This document shows, in pieces, positions 16,351-24,697 of a stretch of 64,000 nt of DNA. How positions within the stretch are numbered: position 1 is the first letter of the stretch; every line of letters begins with the position of its first letter. Below the pieces are notes generated by a model. It did not search any database, had not been told where the DNA came from, and saw nothing but the letters and a program-made list of their open reading frames with translations. Where the stretch lies: NCBI GenBank assembly GCA_965224415.1, contig CBDCZB010000001.1:372001-436000 (forward strand). Reading direction: 5' to 3'. Made by a program: the position numbers and the translations under genes. This stretch comes from DAOUJI01 sp965224415 (GTDB lineage: Bacteria > Chloroflexota > Dehalococcoidia > Lucifugimonadales > JAGWBF01).

Positions 16351-18252
16351 ATGGGGTTAGCTGAGAGCGCGTGGCTCATACCGGCGTATAGCTTCGCATC
16401 CTTTTTTCTGATTATAGCCTTGGGCAGATGGCTGCCGGGGCAGGGTTCTCCCCTATCCTTGCTGGCCATCGCTGCGGGATTCGTCACCTTCTGGTTCGTC
16501 CTGGCGGGCTATCTGGCTGCCGACTGCTCCGAGGCTTTCGGAGTCCCCACCTGTCTGTTCCAGCGGGAGTGGTTCACGGCGGGCGGCATAGAGCTGGCCT
16601 GGGGCCTGATAGTGGACCCGCTGGCCATCGTAATGCTGGGGTTGGTCACCCTGGTGGCCTTGGTCATACAGGTCTACTCTCTGGGGTACATGAAGGGAGA
16701 CCCCCGTTTCGGCTGGTACTTCGCCGTCCACTCCTTGTTCGCGGCGGCCATGCTTACCCTGGTGCTGGCGGACAACTTCCTGCTGCTCTACGTGGCCTGG
16801 GAGCTGGTGGGATTGGGTTCCTACCTGCTGATAGGGTTCTGGTACGAGAGGCGTTCCGCCGCCGAGGCTGCGAAGAAGGCCTTTGTTACCACTCGGATCG
16901 GGGACGTCGCCCTGCTGATCGGCATTCTATTGTTGTTCAAGCAAGTGGGCACCTTCGACATGTCCACCATATTTGGCGAGGCCCAGGCGTTGGTAAACGG
17001 CGAGCCCAGCCTTCTAGGAAGCGGGACGGCAACCGCCGCGGCCCTGTTGCTCTTCATAGGAGCGATGGGCAAGTCGGCCCAGTTCCCCTTCCACGTATGG
17101 CTTCCCGACGCTATGGAAGGCCCCACGCCCGTCAGCGCACTCATCCATGCCGCCACAATGGTTGTGGCGGGCGTCTATCTGGTGGCCAGGGCTTTCCCGC
17201 TCTTTGAGGCTGCTCCCGACGCCCTGACGGTGGTTGCCGTAATCGGGCTTATTACGGCCCTTATGGGAGCCAGCATGGCCATGGTCGTGACGGACCTGAA
17301 ACGGGTGCTGGCATATTCCACCATAAGCCACCTGGGGCTGATGATGTTGACCCTGGGGTCATTCGGCTATGCGGCCGCCATATTCCATCTGGTGGCCCAC
17401 GGCTTTTCCAAGGCGATGCTCTTCCTCGGAGCGGGCAGCGTCATGCACAGCATGGACGAGGAAACGGACATACGGAAAATGGGCGGGCTGCGGAAAGTGA
17501 TGCCGGTCACCGCCCTGACCTTCGCCATTGGAGCGCTTTCGTTGGGAGGAATCCCCATATTCTCCGGCTTCTGGAGCAAAGACGAGGCACTGCTGGCCGT
17601 GCTGGACCACCGTGTCTATCTGCTGGCATTTGCCTTCATAGTCGCCTTTATGAGCGCGCTGTACATGGCCAGGGTTTGGTTCATGGTGTTTCTGGGCGAC
17701 TTGAAACGCGAGAACGAACACGTCCACGAGTCGCCCTGGGTTATGCTCGGACCGATGTGCCTTCTGGGGGCGCTCACGGTCGTATTCGGGTTCACCGCCA
17801 TAAAGATAGCCGACTCGGGCGGATTCGGGACCTTCCTGTTTTTCGATAAACCCCACGGCTTTGCCCCAAACATCGGGCTGATGTTGGGGTCTATCCTGCT
17901 GGCCGTGGCGGCCTTTGTTGTCGCATGGCGGGTATACGTATCCAAGAAACTGTCCATCGAACCCATTAAGCAACGGTCCGCCGGGGCGCTGGCAGTGGTG
18001 GGCGCAAAATACTACCTGGACGACCTGTACCAGTGGGTTATTGACAAAGTTGCGCTTGCCTTCTCGCGGGCCACGGCCCTGTTCGACCGCCTCGTATTGA
18101 ACGACGCCGCAGTAAATGGGACGGGTCTGTCGATAAGGCGGGCGGCAATGGGGCTCCGCTACCACGTGACGGGCAGGTTGTACACCTACGCCCTTGGAAT
18201 AGCGGTGGGCGCCGTTGGGGTGGCCTTATTCTGGTGGCTTATGACTGGCTGA
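16351..18252 (+). CDS. nuoL: NADH-quinone oxidoreductase subunit L
   Basis: 633 residues, with many membrane helices. Antiporter-like motifs are present: WELVGLGSYLLIGFWYER (conserved Glu), FPFHVWLPDAMEGPTPVSALIHAATMV, and LKRVLAYSTISHLGLMML. The C-terminal lateral helix and final membrane helix are present. NuoL forms the distal proton-pumping unit. The 21-nt gap to nuoM contains GGAGG. Confidence 0.96.
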   Translation: MGLAESAWLIPAYSFASFFLIIALGRWLPGQGSPLSLLAIAAGFVTFWFVLAGYLAADCSEAFGVPTCLFQREWFTAGGIELAWGLIVDPLAIVMLGLVTLVALVIQVYSLGYMKGDPRFGWYFAVHSLFAAAMLTLVLADNFLLLYVAWELVGLGSYLLIGFWYERRSAAEAAKKAFVTTRIGDVALLIGILLLFKQVGTFDMSTIFGEAQALVNGEPSLLGSGTATAAALLLFIGAMGKSAQFPFHVWLPDAMEGPTPVSALIHAATMVVAGVYLVARAFPLFEAAPDALTVVAVIGLITALMGASMAMVVTDLKRVLAYSTISHLGLMMLTLGSFGYAAAIFHLVAHGFSKAMLFLGAGSVMHSMDEETDIRKMGGLRKVMPVTALTFAIGALSLGGIPIFSGFWSKDEALLAVLDHRVYLLAFAFIVAFMSALYMARVWFMVFLGDLKRENEHVHESPWVMLGPMCLLGALTVVFGFTAIKIADSGGFGTFLFFDKPHGFAPNIGLMLGSILLAVAAFVVAWRVYVSKKLSIEPIKQRSAGALAVVGAKYYLDDLYQWVIDKVALAFSRATALFDRLVLNDAAVNGTGLSIRRAAMGLRYHVTGRLYTYALGIAVGAVGVALFWWLMTG

Positions 18253-18273
18253 TGGAGGAGTCCAACTCTTAGC

Positions 18274-19788
18274 ATGGCATTGTTGGCAACCATAGTCCTG
18301 CCCCTGGCCGCAGCCGGGGTGATAGCCTTCATCCCCCGGGACAGAGGGAGGGAGATAAAGGTCCTGTCCCTTTTGGTCTCGGCCGCAGCATTGGTCCTCA
18401 GCGTGGTCCTATTCGCCATGTACGACTACAAGGACGGCGGCTATCAGTTTAGCGAGTCCTTCAAGTGGTTGGACGCCCCCCTGAACATCTCCCTGAGCCT
18501 TGGTCTGGACGGCATATCGGCGCCGATGGTCCTCTTGACGGGAATCGTCATGTTCGCCGGTGTGCTGGTCTCCTGGAACATAGAACACAGGCCCAAGGAC
18601 TTCTTCGTTCTGTACATGGCCCTCGTGGCCGGAGTGTTCGGCACGTTCGTGACCAGGGACCTGTTCTTCCTGTTCTTCTTCTACGAGCTGGCCGTTCTGC
18701 CCATGTACCTGCTCATCGGCGTGTGGGGCAGCAGCTCCGACTTCGGGACGTTCTTGAGGACCAAGGACTACAGCGCCATGAAACTGGTGCTGTATCTGGT
18801 GGCGGGAAGCGTCCTGGTGTGGGTGTCCATACTGGCGGTCTACTGGATCGCCTACGACGCCGGGATGCCTACGTTCTCCCTTGGCGACCCTGACTCCGGG
18901 GTCAGGACTCTCCAGGACGTGGACTTCAACGATGGCTTCAAGCATTTCGAGACCCTCTTCTTCCCGCTGTTCATGATCGGATTCGGCGTGCTGGCCGGTC
19001 TGTGGCCCTTCCACACATGGTCGCCCGACGGCCACGTGGCGGCGCCAACTGCGGTGAGCATGTTGCACGCCGGAGTGCTGATGAAGCTGGGCGCCTACGG
19101 CATCATTCGGGTGGGCATGTTCCTGTTCCCGGAGGGAGCCGAGCAGTGGATGCCACTGCTCATTGGCTTGGGCACGGTGAACGTAATCTACGGCGCCATC
19201 TCGGCTATGGCCCAGCAGGACTTGAAGTACGTCGTGGGGTACTCCAGTGTCAGCCACATGGGGTATGTATTAATGGGCATTGCAACCCTCCATCCTTTGG
19301 GGGTTGGCGGCGCTGTCCTACAGATGTTCTCCCACGGAATAATGACGGCTCTCTTCTTCGCCATGGTCGGAGTAATCTATGACCGGGCCCACATCAGGGA
19401 CATAAACGTATTGGGCGGGCTGTCTAAGAGAATGGGGAAAACGGCGGTCCTGTTCGCCGTGGCAGGCCTGGCGTCCCTTGGCCTGCCCGGTCTTAGCGGA
19501 TTCGTCGCCGAGTTCCTGGTCTTTGTCGGCGTGTTTCAGGAATACCTGCCCCTTGCGGTGTTGGCCGTGGTTGGAGCGGGCATAACCGCCGTGTACATAT
19601 TGCGGCTGTTGGCCAAGGCTTTCTTTGGGCCGCTGGACCCCCGCTGGGAGCATCTGGGAGACGCAACCCGCATGGAGTGGGGCGCAGGGGTGATGCTGGC
19701 CTTTGTGCTGGTATTCGTGGGCGTTTGGCCTGCGCCGCTCATGAACGTGATTAACTCGGGTGTGAACATGATTCCTGGAGTGAGTTAG
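18274..19788 (+). CDS. nuoM: NADH-quinone oxidoreductase subunit M
   Basis: 504 residues. Motifs: FFYELAVLPMYLLIGVWG (conserved Glu), PFHTWSPDGHVAAPTAVSMLHAGVLMKLGAYG, and DLKYVVGYSSVSHMGYVLMG. It is one of the three antiporter-like subunits. The gap to nuoN is 9 nt. Confidence 0.96.
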   Translation: MALLATIVLPLAAAGVIAFIPRDRGREIKVLSLLVSAAALVLSVVLFAMYDYKDGGYQFSESFKWLDAPLNISLSLGLDGISAPMVLLTGIVMFAGVLVSWNIEHRPKDFFVLYMALVAGVFGTFVTRDLFFLFFFYELAVLPMYLLIGVWGSSSDFGTFLRTKDYSAMKLVLYLVAGSVLVWVSILAVYWIAYDAGMPTFSLGDPDSGVRTLQDVDFNDGFKHFETLFFPLFMIGFGVLAGLWPFHTWSPDGHVAAPTAVSMLHAGVLMKLGAYGIIRVGMFLFPEGAEQWMPLLIGLGTVNVIYGAISAMAQQDLKYVVGYSSVSHMGYVLMGIATLHPLGVGGAVLQMFSHGIMTALFFAMVGVIYDRAHIRDINVLGGLSKRMGKTAVLFAVAGLASLGLPGLSGFVAEFLVFVGVFQEYLPLAVLAVVGAGITAVYILRLLAKAFFGPLDPRWEHLGDATRMEWGAGVMLAFVLVFVGVWPAPLMNVINSGVNMIPGVS

Positions 19789-19797
19789 GCCGGAGCA

Positions 19798-21336
19798 ATG
19801 TCGCTAACTGAGAATCTACATCTGCTGCTGCCGGAGTTCCTGCTGGCCGGTCTGGCCTTGCTGGTATTCGCAGTCGACCTGTTCCTACCGGACCGGCACA
19901 AGAAGCTGCTGGCCTGGGTGAGCGTGGCCGGTCTGGCGGGGCTTGTGGGACTCTCCGTACCACTGTTGTGGGGCGAAGATACGGCCTTATACGGCGGTCT
20001 TATAGCCGTGGACGCCTATGCCCTGTTCTTCAAGGTCATGTTCATGGTCATGGGCATCTTCGTGATACTTGCCTCGGTGGACTACGTCGGGAAACGTCTG
20101 AGGCACCCCGGCGAGTTTTACGGGATCATACTTTTCGCGGTGCTGGCCATGAACGTCATGGCCGCTTCCAGGGAGCTTCTCACCGCCTACATCGCCCTGG
20201 AGCTGATGAGCTTCAGCTTCTACATCCTGGTCTCCTATGCGAGGGACAACGCAAAGTCCAACGAAGCCGGGATGAAGTACATCATCATCGGAGCCTTCTC
20301 GTCAGCGATTCTGATGTTCGGGCTAAGCATGGTGTACAGCTCCATTACAGCCACTCGCTACGACGACATAGCCGCCGAGCTTACGGCGTCCATAGCCGGG
20401 ATAACTGAAGTCAGCCCGGCGTTGTGGGTGGGGCTTGCCCTGATGTTGGTGGGGCTGGGTTTCAAGGTGGCTGCGGCTCCCTTCCACATGTGGGCTCCAG
20501 ACGTTTACGAGGGGGCGCCTCTGCCCGTCACGGCCTACCTGGCCGTGGGGTCCAAGGCGGCGGCTTTTGCCCTGGCTCTGCGCCTGTTTGCGGAAGCCTT
20601 CGCACCGGCTATAGACGACTGGAGAATCATTGTTGCCGTGCTTGCGGTCGTAACGATGACGGTCGGAAACCTGATGGCCATACCACAGACGAACATCAAG
20701 CGTCTGCTGGCCTATTCCAGCATCGGTCAGGTGGGGTTCCTGCTCGTGGGCCTGGCGGCGTTGTCTCCTCTGGCCTCCAACGCCATCATGCTCCATCTGA
20801 TCGGCTACGCCTTCACCAACATGGCTGTGTTCGTGGGTGTTATAGCCGTCTTCAACATGACAGGCAAGGAAGAGATAGCCGACTTTGCCGGGTTGGCTGA
20901 TCGGCATCCGTTCATAGCCGCGTCTATAGCGATAGGCATGTTCTCCCTCGCCGGGCTTCCCATCTTCGCGGGCTTTGTCACCAAGTTCTACCTATTCATC
21001 GCCGCCGCCAATGAGGGGCTACTTTGGCTGGCGTCTATAGCAGTGGTGTACAGCGTCGTATCGCTGTATTACTACCTGATGGTAATACGCCAGATGTACA
21101 TACAACCTGCCGGCGATTCTGAGGTTGCCGACGACCACGGCATTCCGTCGCCCGCCGGGGCTTCCCTCGACGCGCCCGAGGAGGGCGTGGAGCTTGAGGA
21201 CCAGGGAACTGGCTCGCCGTCGAGGCTGATAATCGCAGTGCTGGCGGTGATGGTCATAGGCTCGATATTTGTGGGAGTATACCCGTTCCCCATAGTGGAG
21301 GCTCTGGACGCCGCCACCGCAGCCATCCTTCCCTAA
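19798..21336 (+). CDS. nuoN: NADH-quinone oxidoreductase subunit N
   Basis: 512 residues. Motifs: LELMSFSFYILVSY, FKVAAAPFHMWAPDVYEGAPLPVTAYLAVGSK, and IKRLLAYSSIGQVGFLLVGLA. Last gene of the nuo operon. A hydrophilic insert of about 35 residues (about 436-475, rich in Asp, Glu and Pro) lies before the final membrane helix, larger than in most NuoN. No clear terminator follows directly. Confidence 0.96.
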   Translation: MSLTENLHLLLPEFLLAGLALLVFAVDLFLPDRHKKLLAWVSVAGLAGLVGLSVPLLWGEDTALYGGLIAVDAYALFFKVMFMVMGIFVILASVDYVGKRLRHPGEFYGIILFAVLAMNVMAASRELLTAYIALELMSFSFYILVSYARDNAKSNEAGMKYIIIGAFSSAILMFGLSMVYSSITATRYDDIAAELTASIAGITEVSPALWVGLALMLVGLGFKVAAAPFHMWAPDVYEGAPLPVTAYLAVGSKAAAFALALRLFAEAFAPAIDDWRIIVAVLAVVTMTVGNLMAIPQTNIKRLLAYSSIGQVGFLLVGLAALSPLASNAIMLHLIGYAFTNMAVFVGVIAVFNMTGKEEIADFAGLADRHPFIAASIAIGMFSLAGLPIFAGFVTKFYLFIAAANEGLLWLASIAVVYSVVSLYYYLMVIRQMYIQPAGDSEVADDHGIPSPAGASLDAPEEGVELEDQGTGSPSRLIIAVLAVMVIGSIFVGVYPFPIVEALDAATAAILP

Positions 21337-21394
21337 CGCCGGGGCTCGCCTCTGATTGCGCTGAGAACTACAACTCCGGCCTTTGATATAATTT

Positions 21395-21403
21395 TGCTAT
21401 AAT
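21395..21403 (+). promoter_or_regulatory. Extended -10 promoter upstream of the TIGR00725-eno-gap genes
   Basis: TTGCTATAAT: consensus TATAAT at 21398-21403 preceded by TG at 21395-21396. The sequence around it is AT-rich against a GC-rich background. No -35 at 17 nt. Transcription would start near 21409-21411, at the first base of the leader helix. Confidence 0.6.
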
Positions 21404-21408
21404 GCGGT

Positions 21409-21477
21409 GCGCCCTGTAACGGGCGCAGGTTTACGTAAGCCAGCGCCTGTGCGCTGGGGGGTTACACACGAGGGCGC
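21409..21477 (+). promoter_or_regulatory. Candidate RNA switch: structured leader that can sequester the ribosome site
   Basis: Hairpin 1 is GCGCCC (21409-21414), loop TGTAAC, GGGCGC (21421-21426). Hairpin 2 is CCAGCGC (21440-21446), loop CTGT, GCGCTGG (21451-21457). The whole loop and left arm of hairpin 1 are also complementary to a downstream segment: TGTAAC pairs with GTTACA (21461-21466) and GCGCCCT pairs with AGGGCGC (21471-21477), with a 4-nt bulge. The second partner contains the GAGGG ribosome site of the TTG start at 21480. Two exclusive states are therefore possible, one covering the ribosome site. I see no match to a riboswitch class that I know. Confidence 0.5.
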
Positions 21478-21479
21478 TG

Positions 21480-21959
21480 TTGATAATTTCTGTGATAGGC
21501 GGAAGTCAGGCCACCGACGCCACCAAGGAACTCTCCTACGAGGTTGGGCGGCAGCTTGCGCTGCGTGGAGTTTCCGTGGCCTGCGGCGGGTTGTCCGGCG
21601 TCATGGAGGCTGTGTGCCGAGGGGCCAAGGCTGCTGGCGGCACCACGATAGGCATCCTGCCCGGCATCGACCCCGATGCGGCCAACCAGTGGGTGGACAT
21701 ACCCATATGCACGGGCATGGGATACGCCCGTAACTCGGTGGTTGTGAACACGGGCAGGGCCGTTATTGCAATGGAAGGCGCTTACGGAACGCTGTCGGAG
21801 ATTGGCCACGCCCTGGGCAACGGTGTTCCGGTGGTGGGGCTTGGCACCTGGACCATATCCAGAAACGGCGCCGTCGACGACCAAATCATAGTTGCTGACA
21901 CCCCCGCCGACGCGGTTGAAAAGGCCGTCCAGGCGGCCAAAACACGCAGTTCTAGGTAA
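21480..21959 (+). CDS. TIGR00725 family protein (LOG/SLOG-like Rossmann fold)
   Basis: 159 residues, TTG start after GAGGG. The glycine-rich segments ISVIGGSQAT at the start, ACGGLSGVMEAVCRGAKAAGG and AMEGAYGTLSEIGHAL match the TIGR00725 branch of SLOG proteins. These are relatives of the lysine-decarboxylase-like LOG nucleotide hydrolases (GG...PGG.GT.EE). The nucleotide ligand is unknown. It stands 23 nt upstream of enolase, likely in one transcript. Confidence 0.85.
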   Translation: MIISVIGGSQATDATKELSYEVGRQLALRGVSVACGGLSGVMEAVCRGAKAAGGTTIGILPGIDPDAANQWVDIPICTGMGYARNSVVVNTGRAVIAMEGAYGTLSEIGHALGNGVPVVGLGTWTISRNGAVDDQIIVADTPADAVEKAVQAAKTRSSR

Positions 21960-21982
21960 CCCCTATTGAAGCATGGTGAAGA

Positions 21983-23281
21983 GTGGCGGCTGCCATAAGT
22001 GAAGTTAGGGCGCGCGAGGTCCTGGACTCGCGGGGCAACCCTACCGTCGAGGCTGAAGTCCTGCTGTCCGACGGAGCCGTTGGCTTGGCTATGGTGCCTT
22101 CAGGAGCCTCCACCGGCGCCTACGAAGCCCTGGAATTGAGGGACGGGGATACGGCCAGATACAACGGCAAAGGCGTTCTCAAGGCCGTAAGCAATATAGA
22201 GAGCGTCATCGGCCCGGCGCTAAAGGGCGTGTCGCCTTTCGACCAGAGCGATGTAGACCGGCGGCTTCTGGAGTTGGACGGGACGCCCGACAAGTCCAAC
22301 CTGGGGGCCAACGCCATTCTGGCGGTGTCCATGGCTGTCGCCCACGCAGCCGCGTCCTCTCAACGGGCGCCCCTGTACCGCTGCCTGGCGGACAGGGACA
22401 GCTATTCTCTGCCCGTTCCCATGTTCAACATACTCAACGGCGGAAGACACGCTCGCAACTCCACCGACATCCAGGAGTTCATGGCGGCGCCGGTGGGGGT
22501 AGACACATTCCGGGAGGCGATGAGGGCCGGCGCCGAGATTTACCAGGCGTTGGGGCGAATCCTAACCAACTTAGACCTGAGCACTAACGTAGGAGACGAA
22601 GGAGGCTTCGCTCCGTCCTTGTTCTCCAACGCGGAGGCGGTGGACCTGGTGGTGGAGGCCATTTCCAAGGCTGGGTACAAGCCAGGGCAGGACTGCTGGA
22701 TCATGCTGGACGTGGCCGCAACCGAACTGTATTCCGACGGCGTCTATGCCTTGGAACGGGAGGGAGCCAGCCTGACCGCCGCAGAATTTGTCTCCTACTT
22801 CTCGGATTGGACCGACAAGTACCCGATCCTGAGCATCGAAGACGGGCTTTCCGAAGACGACTGGGAAGGCTGGCAGTCTCTGTCAGCCCGCATTGGCGAC
22901 CGGGTGCAACTGGTGGGTGACGACCTCTACACCACCAACTCGCAACGTATCCGTAGAGGCGTGGAGACCCGCGCCAGCAACGCTGTGCTCATCAAAGTCA
23001 ACCAGATAGGAAGCCTCACCGAGACGTTGGAGGCGGTGGAACTCACCAAAGAAGCGGGATGGGCCAACGTCATAAGCCACCGCTCGGGTGAGACCGAGGA
23101 CAGCACGATAGCTGACCTGGCTGTGGCGTGGGATGCGGGTCAGATAAAGTCGGGCGCCCCATGCCGCTCCGAACGGCTGGCGAAATACAATCGTCTCTTA
23201 AGAATAGAGCAAGAGTTGGGAAGCTCGGCCAGGTACGCCGGCGCCGACGCTTTCAAACACGTTAGCATGGGCCTCAGGTAG
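21983..23281 (+). CDS. eno: Enolase (2-phosphoglycerate dehydratase)
   Basis: 432 residues, GTG start. Interconverts 2-phosphoglycerate and phosphoenolpyruvate. Motifs: REVLDSRGNPTVEAEV, PSGASTGAYEALELRD (mobile loop), NVGDEGGFAPS, the metal ligands in MLDVAATE, SIEDGL and VGDDLY, the catalytic Lys in LIKVNQIGS, and SHRSGETED. It is followed by gap 43 nt later, so two lower-glycolysis genes are linked. Confidence 0.97.
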   Translation: MAAAISEVRAREVLDSRGNPTVEAEVLLSDGAVGLAMVPSGASTGAYEALELRDGDTARYNGKGVLKAVSNIESVIGPALKGVSPFDQSDVDRRLLELDGTPDKSNLGANAILAVSMAVAHAAASSQRAPLYRCLADRDSYSLPVPMFNILNGGRHARNSTDIQEFMAAPVGVDTFREAMRAGAEIYQALGRILTNLDLSTNVGDEGGFAPSLFSNAEAVDLVVEAISKAGYKPGQDCWIMLDVAATELYSDGVYALEREGASLTAAEFVSYFSDWTDKYPILSIEDGLSEDDWEGWQSLSARIGDRVQLVGDDLYTTNSQRIRRGVETRASNAVLIKVNQIGSLTETLEAVELTKEAGWANVISHRSGETEDSTIADLAVAWDAGQIKSGAPCRSERLAKYNRLLRIEQELGSSARYAGADAFKHVSMGLR

Positions 23282-23324
23282 AATATCAGGGACGACGGAC
23301 CAATAATCCTCTGGAGGTGTTGCG

Positions 23325-24338
23325 ATGGCCACCCGAATAGGCATCAACGGATTCGGACGCATAGGGCGCCAGGTGACGCGAGCAATCATGGAACGGTACC
23401 CGGACAAGCTGGAGGTGGCGGCGGTCAATGACTTGGCCGACGCGCGGACCAACGCCCATCTGTTCAAATACGACACAAGCTATGGCGTCTATCCAGGCAC
23501 AGTGGAGCCGGTTGACGGCGCCCTTGCCGTGGACGGCAAGCCCATTACGGTCTTCCAAGAGAGGGAACCGGCGAAGATTCCCTGGTCCGAGGTGGGGGCC
23601 GAGCTTGTAGTGGAGTCCACCGGGTTCTTCACCAACGCTGACCAGGCCGTAGGCCACCTGGAGGGGGGCGCCAAGAAAGTCGTCATATCCGCTCCGGCCC
23701 GGGGCGAGGACATCACCTTGGTGCTGGGAGTGAACGACGGCAAGTACGACCCGGCGGCCCACAAGATTGTGTCCAACGCGTCCTGCACCACAAACTGCTT
23801 CGCGCCGATGGTTGCTGTGCTCAACGAGAACTTTGGGGTCGAGCACGGGCTGATGTCCACGGTGCACGCCTACACCAACGACCAGAAGATTCTGGACCAG
23901 GTCCACGAGGACCTCAGGCGGGCCAGGGCGGCGGCCATGAACATCATACCCACAAGCACCGGCGCCGCCAGAGCCGTGGGCAGCGTCATACCGGAGCTGA
24001 ACGGCAAGCTCCACGGAATGGCTCTCCGTGTGCCTACGGCCACCGTCTCCCTGACCGACTTCACCGCTACGGTCGCAAAGGACGTCAGCGTGGAAGAGGT
24101 CAATGCGGCCTTTAAGAGCGCGTCAGAGGGGAAGCTCAACGGGATTCTGGAGTTCTGTGAGGAGCCGCTGGTTTCCACCGACTTCAAGGGCAACCCCCAT
24201 AGCTGCATTCTCGACTCGCTTTCCACGATGGTTATGGAAAAGCGAATGGTGAAGGTCCTCGGCTGGTATGACAACGAGTGGGGCTATTCGTGCCGGACAG
24301 CCGACCTCTGCTCCTTTATGACCGACAAAGGCCTGTAA
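23325..24338 (+). CDS. gap: Glyceraldehyde-3-phosphate dehydrogenase, type I
   Basis: 337 residues, with GGAGG before the ATG. The Rossmann motif GINGFGRIGR is at 6-15, Asp36 (NDLAD) indicates NAD use, and the catalytic Cys154 lies in SNASCTTNC with His181 in VHAYTND. It reversibly forms 1,3-bisphosphoglycerate. It ends the operon, followed by a strong terminator. Confidence 0.97.
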   Translation: MATRIGINGFGRIGRQVTRAIMERYPDKLEVAAVNDLADARTNAHLFKYDTSYGVYPGTVEPVDGALAVDGKPITVFQEREPAKIPWSEVGAELVVESTGFFTNADQAVGHLEGGAKKVVISAPARGEDITLVLGVNDGKYDPAAHKIVSNASCTTNCFAPMVAVLNENFGVEHGLMSTVHAYTNDQKILDQVHEDLRRARAAAMNIIPTSTGAARAVGSVIPELNGKLHGMALRVPTATVSLTDFTATVAKDVSVEEVNAAFKSASEGKLNGILEFCEEPLVSTDFKGNPHSCILDSLSTMVMEKRMVKVLGWYDNEWGYSCRTADLCSFMTDKGL

Positions 24339-24357
24339 AGGCCCGTCATGTGAATGA

Positions 24358-24393
24358 CAAATAGGGGAGGCTCTATGCCTCCCCTATTTGTTT
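24358..24393 (+). terminator. Intrinsic terminator of the eno-gap transcript
   Basis: CAAATAGGGGAGGC, loop TCTAT, GCCTCCCCTATTTG: a perfect 14-bp stem followed by TTTGTGTG. It lies 20 nt after the gap stop. The A-run in the left arm and T-run in the right arm would let it work in both directions. Confidence 0.85.
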
Positions 24394-24497
24394 GTGTGCA
24401 GGTTCCTCCTCGCCTTGGCGGAAGAGGACCGAGGTGAGGGTGACGTTCTCGTTGACTGTGATCGTTGCACAAAATCTGACCGCCGGGGATTGCCGTT

Positions 24498-24538
24498 GCC
24501 CCCTCACCCTAACCCTCTCCCCATCGCGGGAGAGGGAA
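24498..24538. repeat. Dispersed CCCTCTCCC-type palindromic repeat (copy 2)
   Basis: CCCCCTCACCCTAACCCTCT, then CCCCATCGCGGGAGAGGG. It lies in the 300-nt gene-free stretch 24394-24697, which otherwise shows a weaker related segment (about 24402-24445) and a promoter-like sequence near 24608-24637. Confidence 0.75.
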
Positions 24539-24607
24539 CCTTTCGGGAAGCCTGCCACGCCTCTTCTCTTGTGCTAACGATTCTTTTGGATGGGAATCCC
24601 GCGCAGG

Positions 24608-24637
24608 TTTACCGTCGTAAGAGTAGGTTGCTAGAAT
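24608..24637 (+). promoter_or_regulatory. Possible promoter for the giant membrane protein gene
   Basis: TTTACC at 24608-24613, an 18-nt spacer and TAGAAT at 24632-24637, with TTG just before the -10 (TGcTAGAAT, extended form). Only a moderate match. The 12-mer GCGCAGGTTTAC at 24601-24612 also occurs in the leader at 21423-21434. Confidence 0.35.
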
Positions 24638-24697
24638 AGCGGCGTTCGCAGTCCCTTCCGAAACGCTGAAATCGGCTTAGCTTGAATATGGCTTAAA

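Noticed and set aside
21404..21480. Fluoride riboswitch upstream of the enolase operon
   Set aside because: The conserved GAUG-containing 5' hairpin and the following conserved linkers are missing, although the overall topology is similar.
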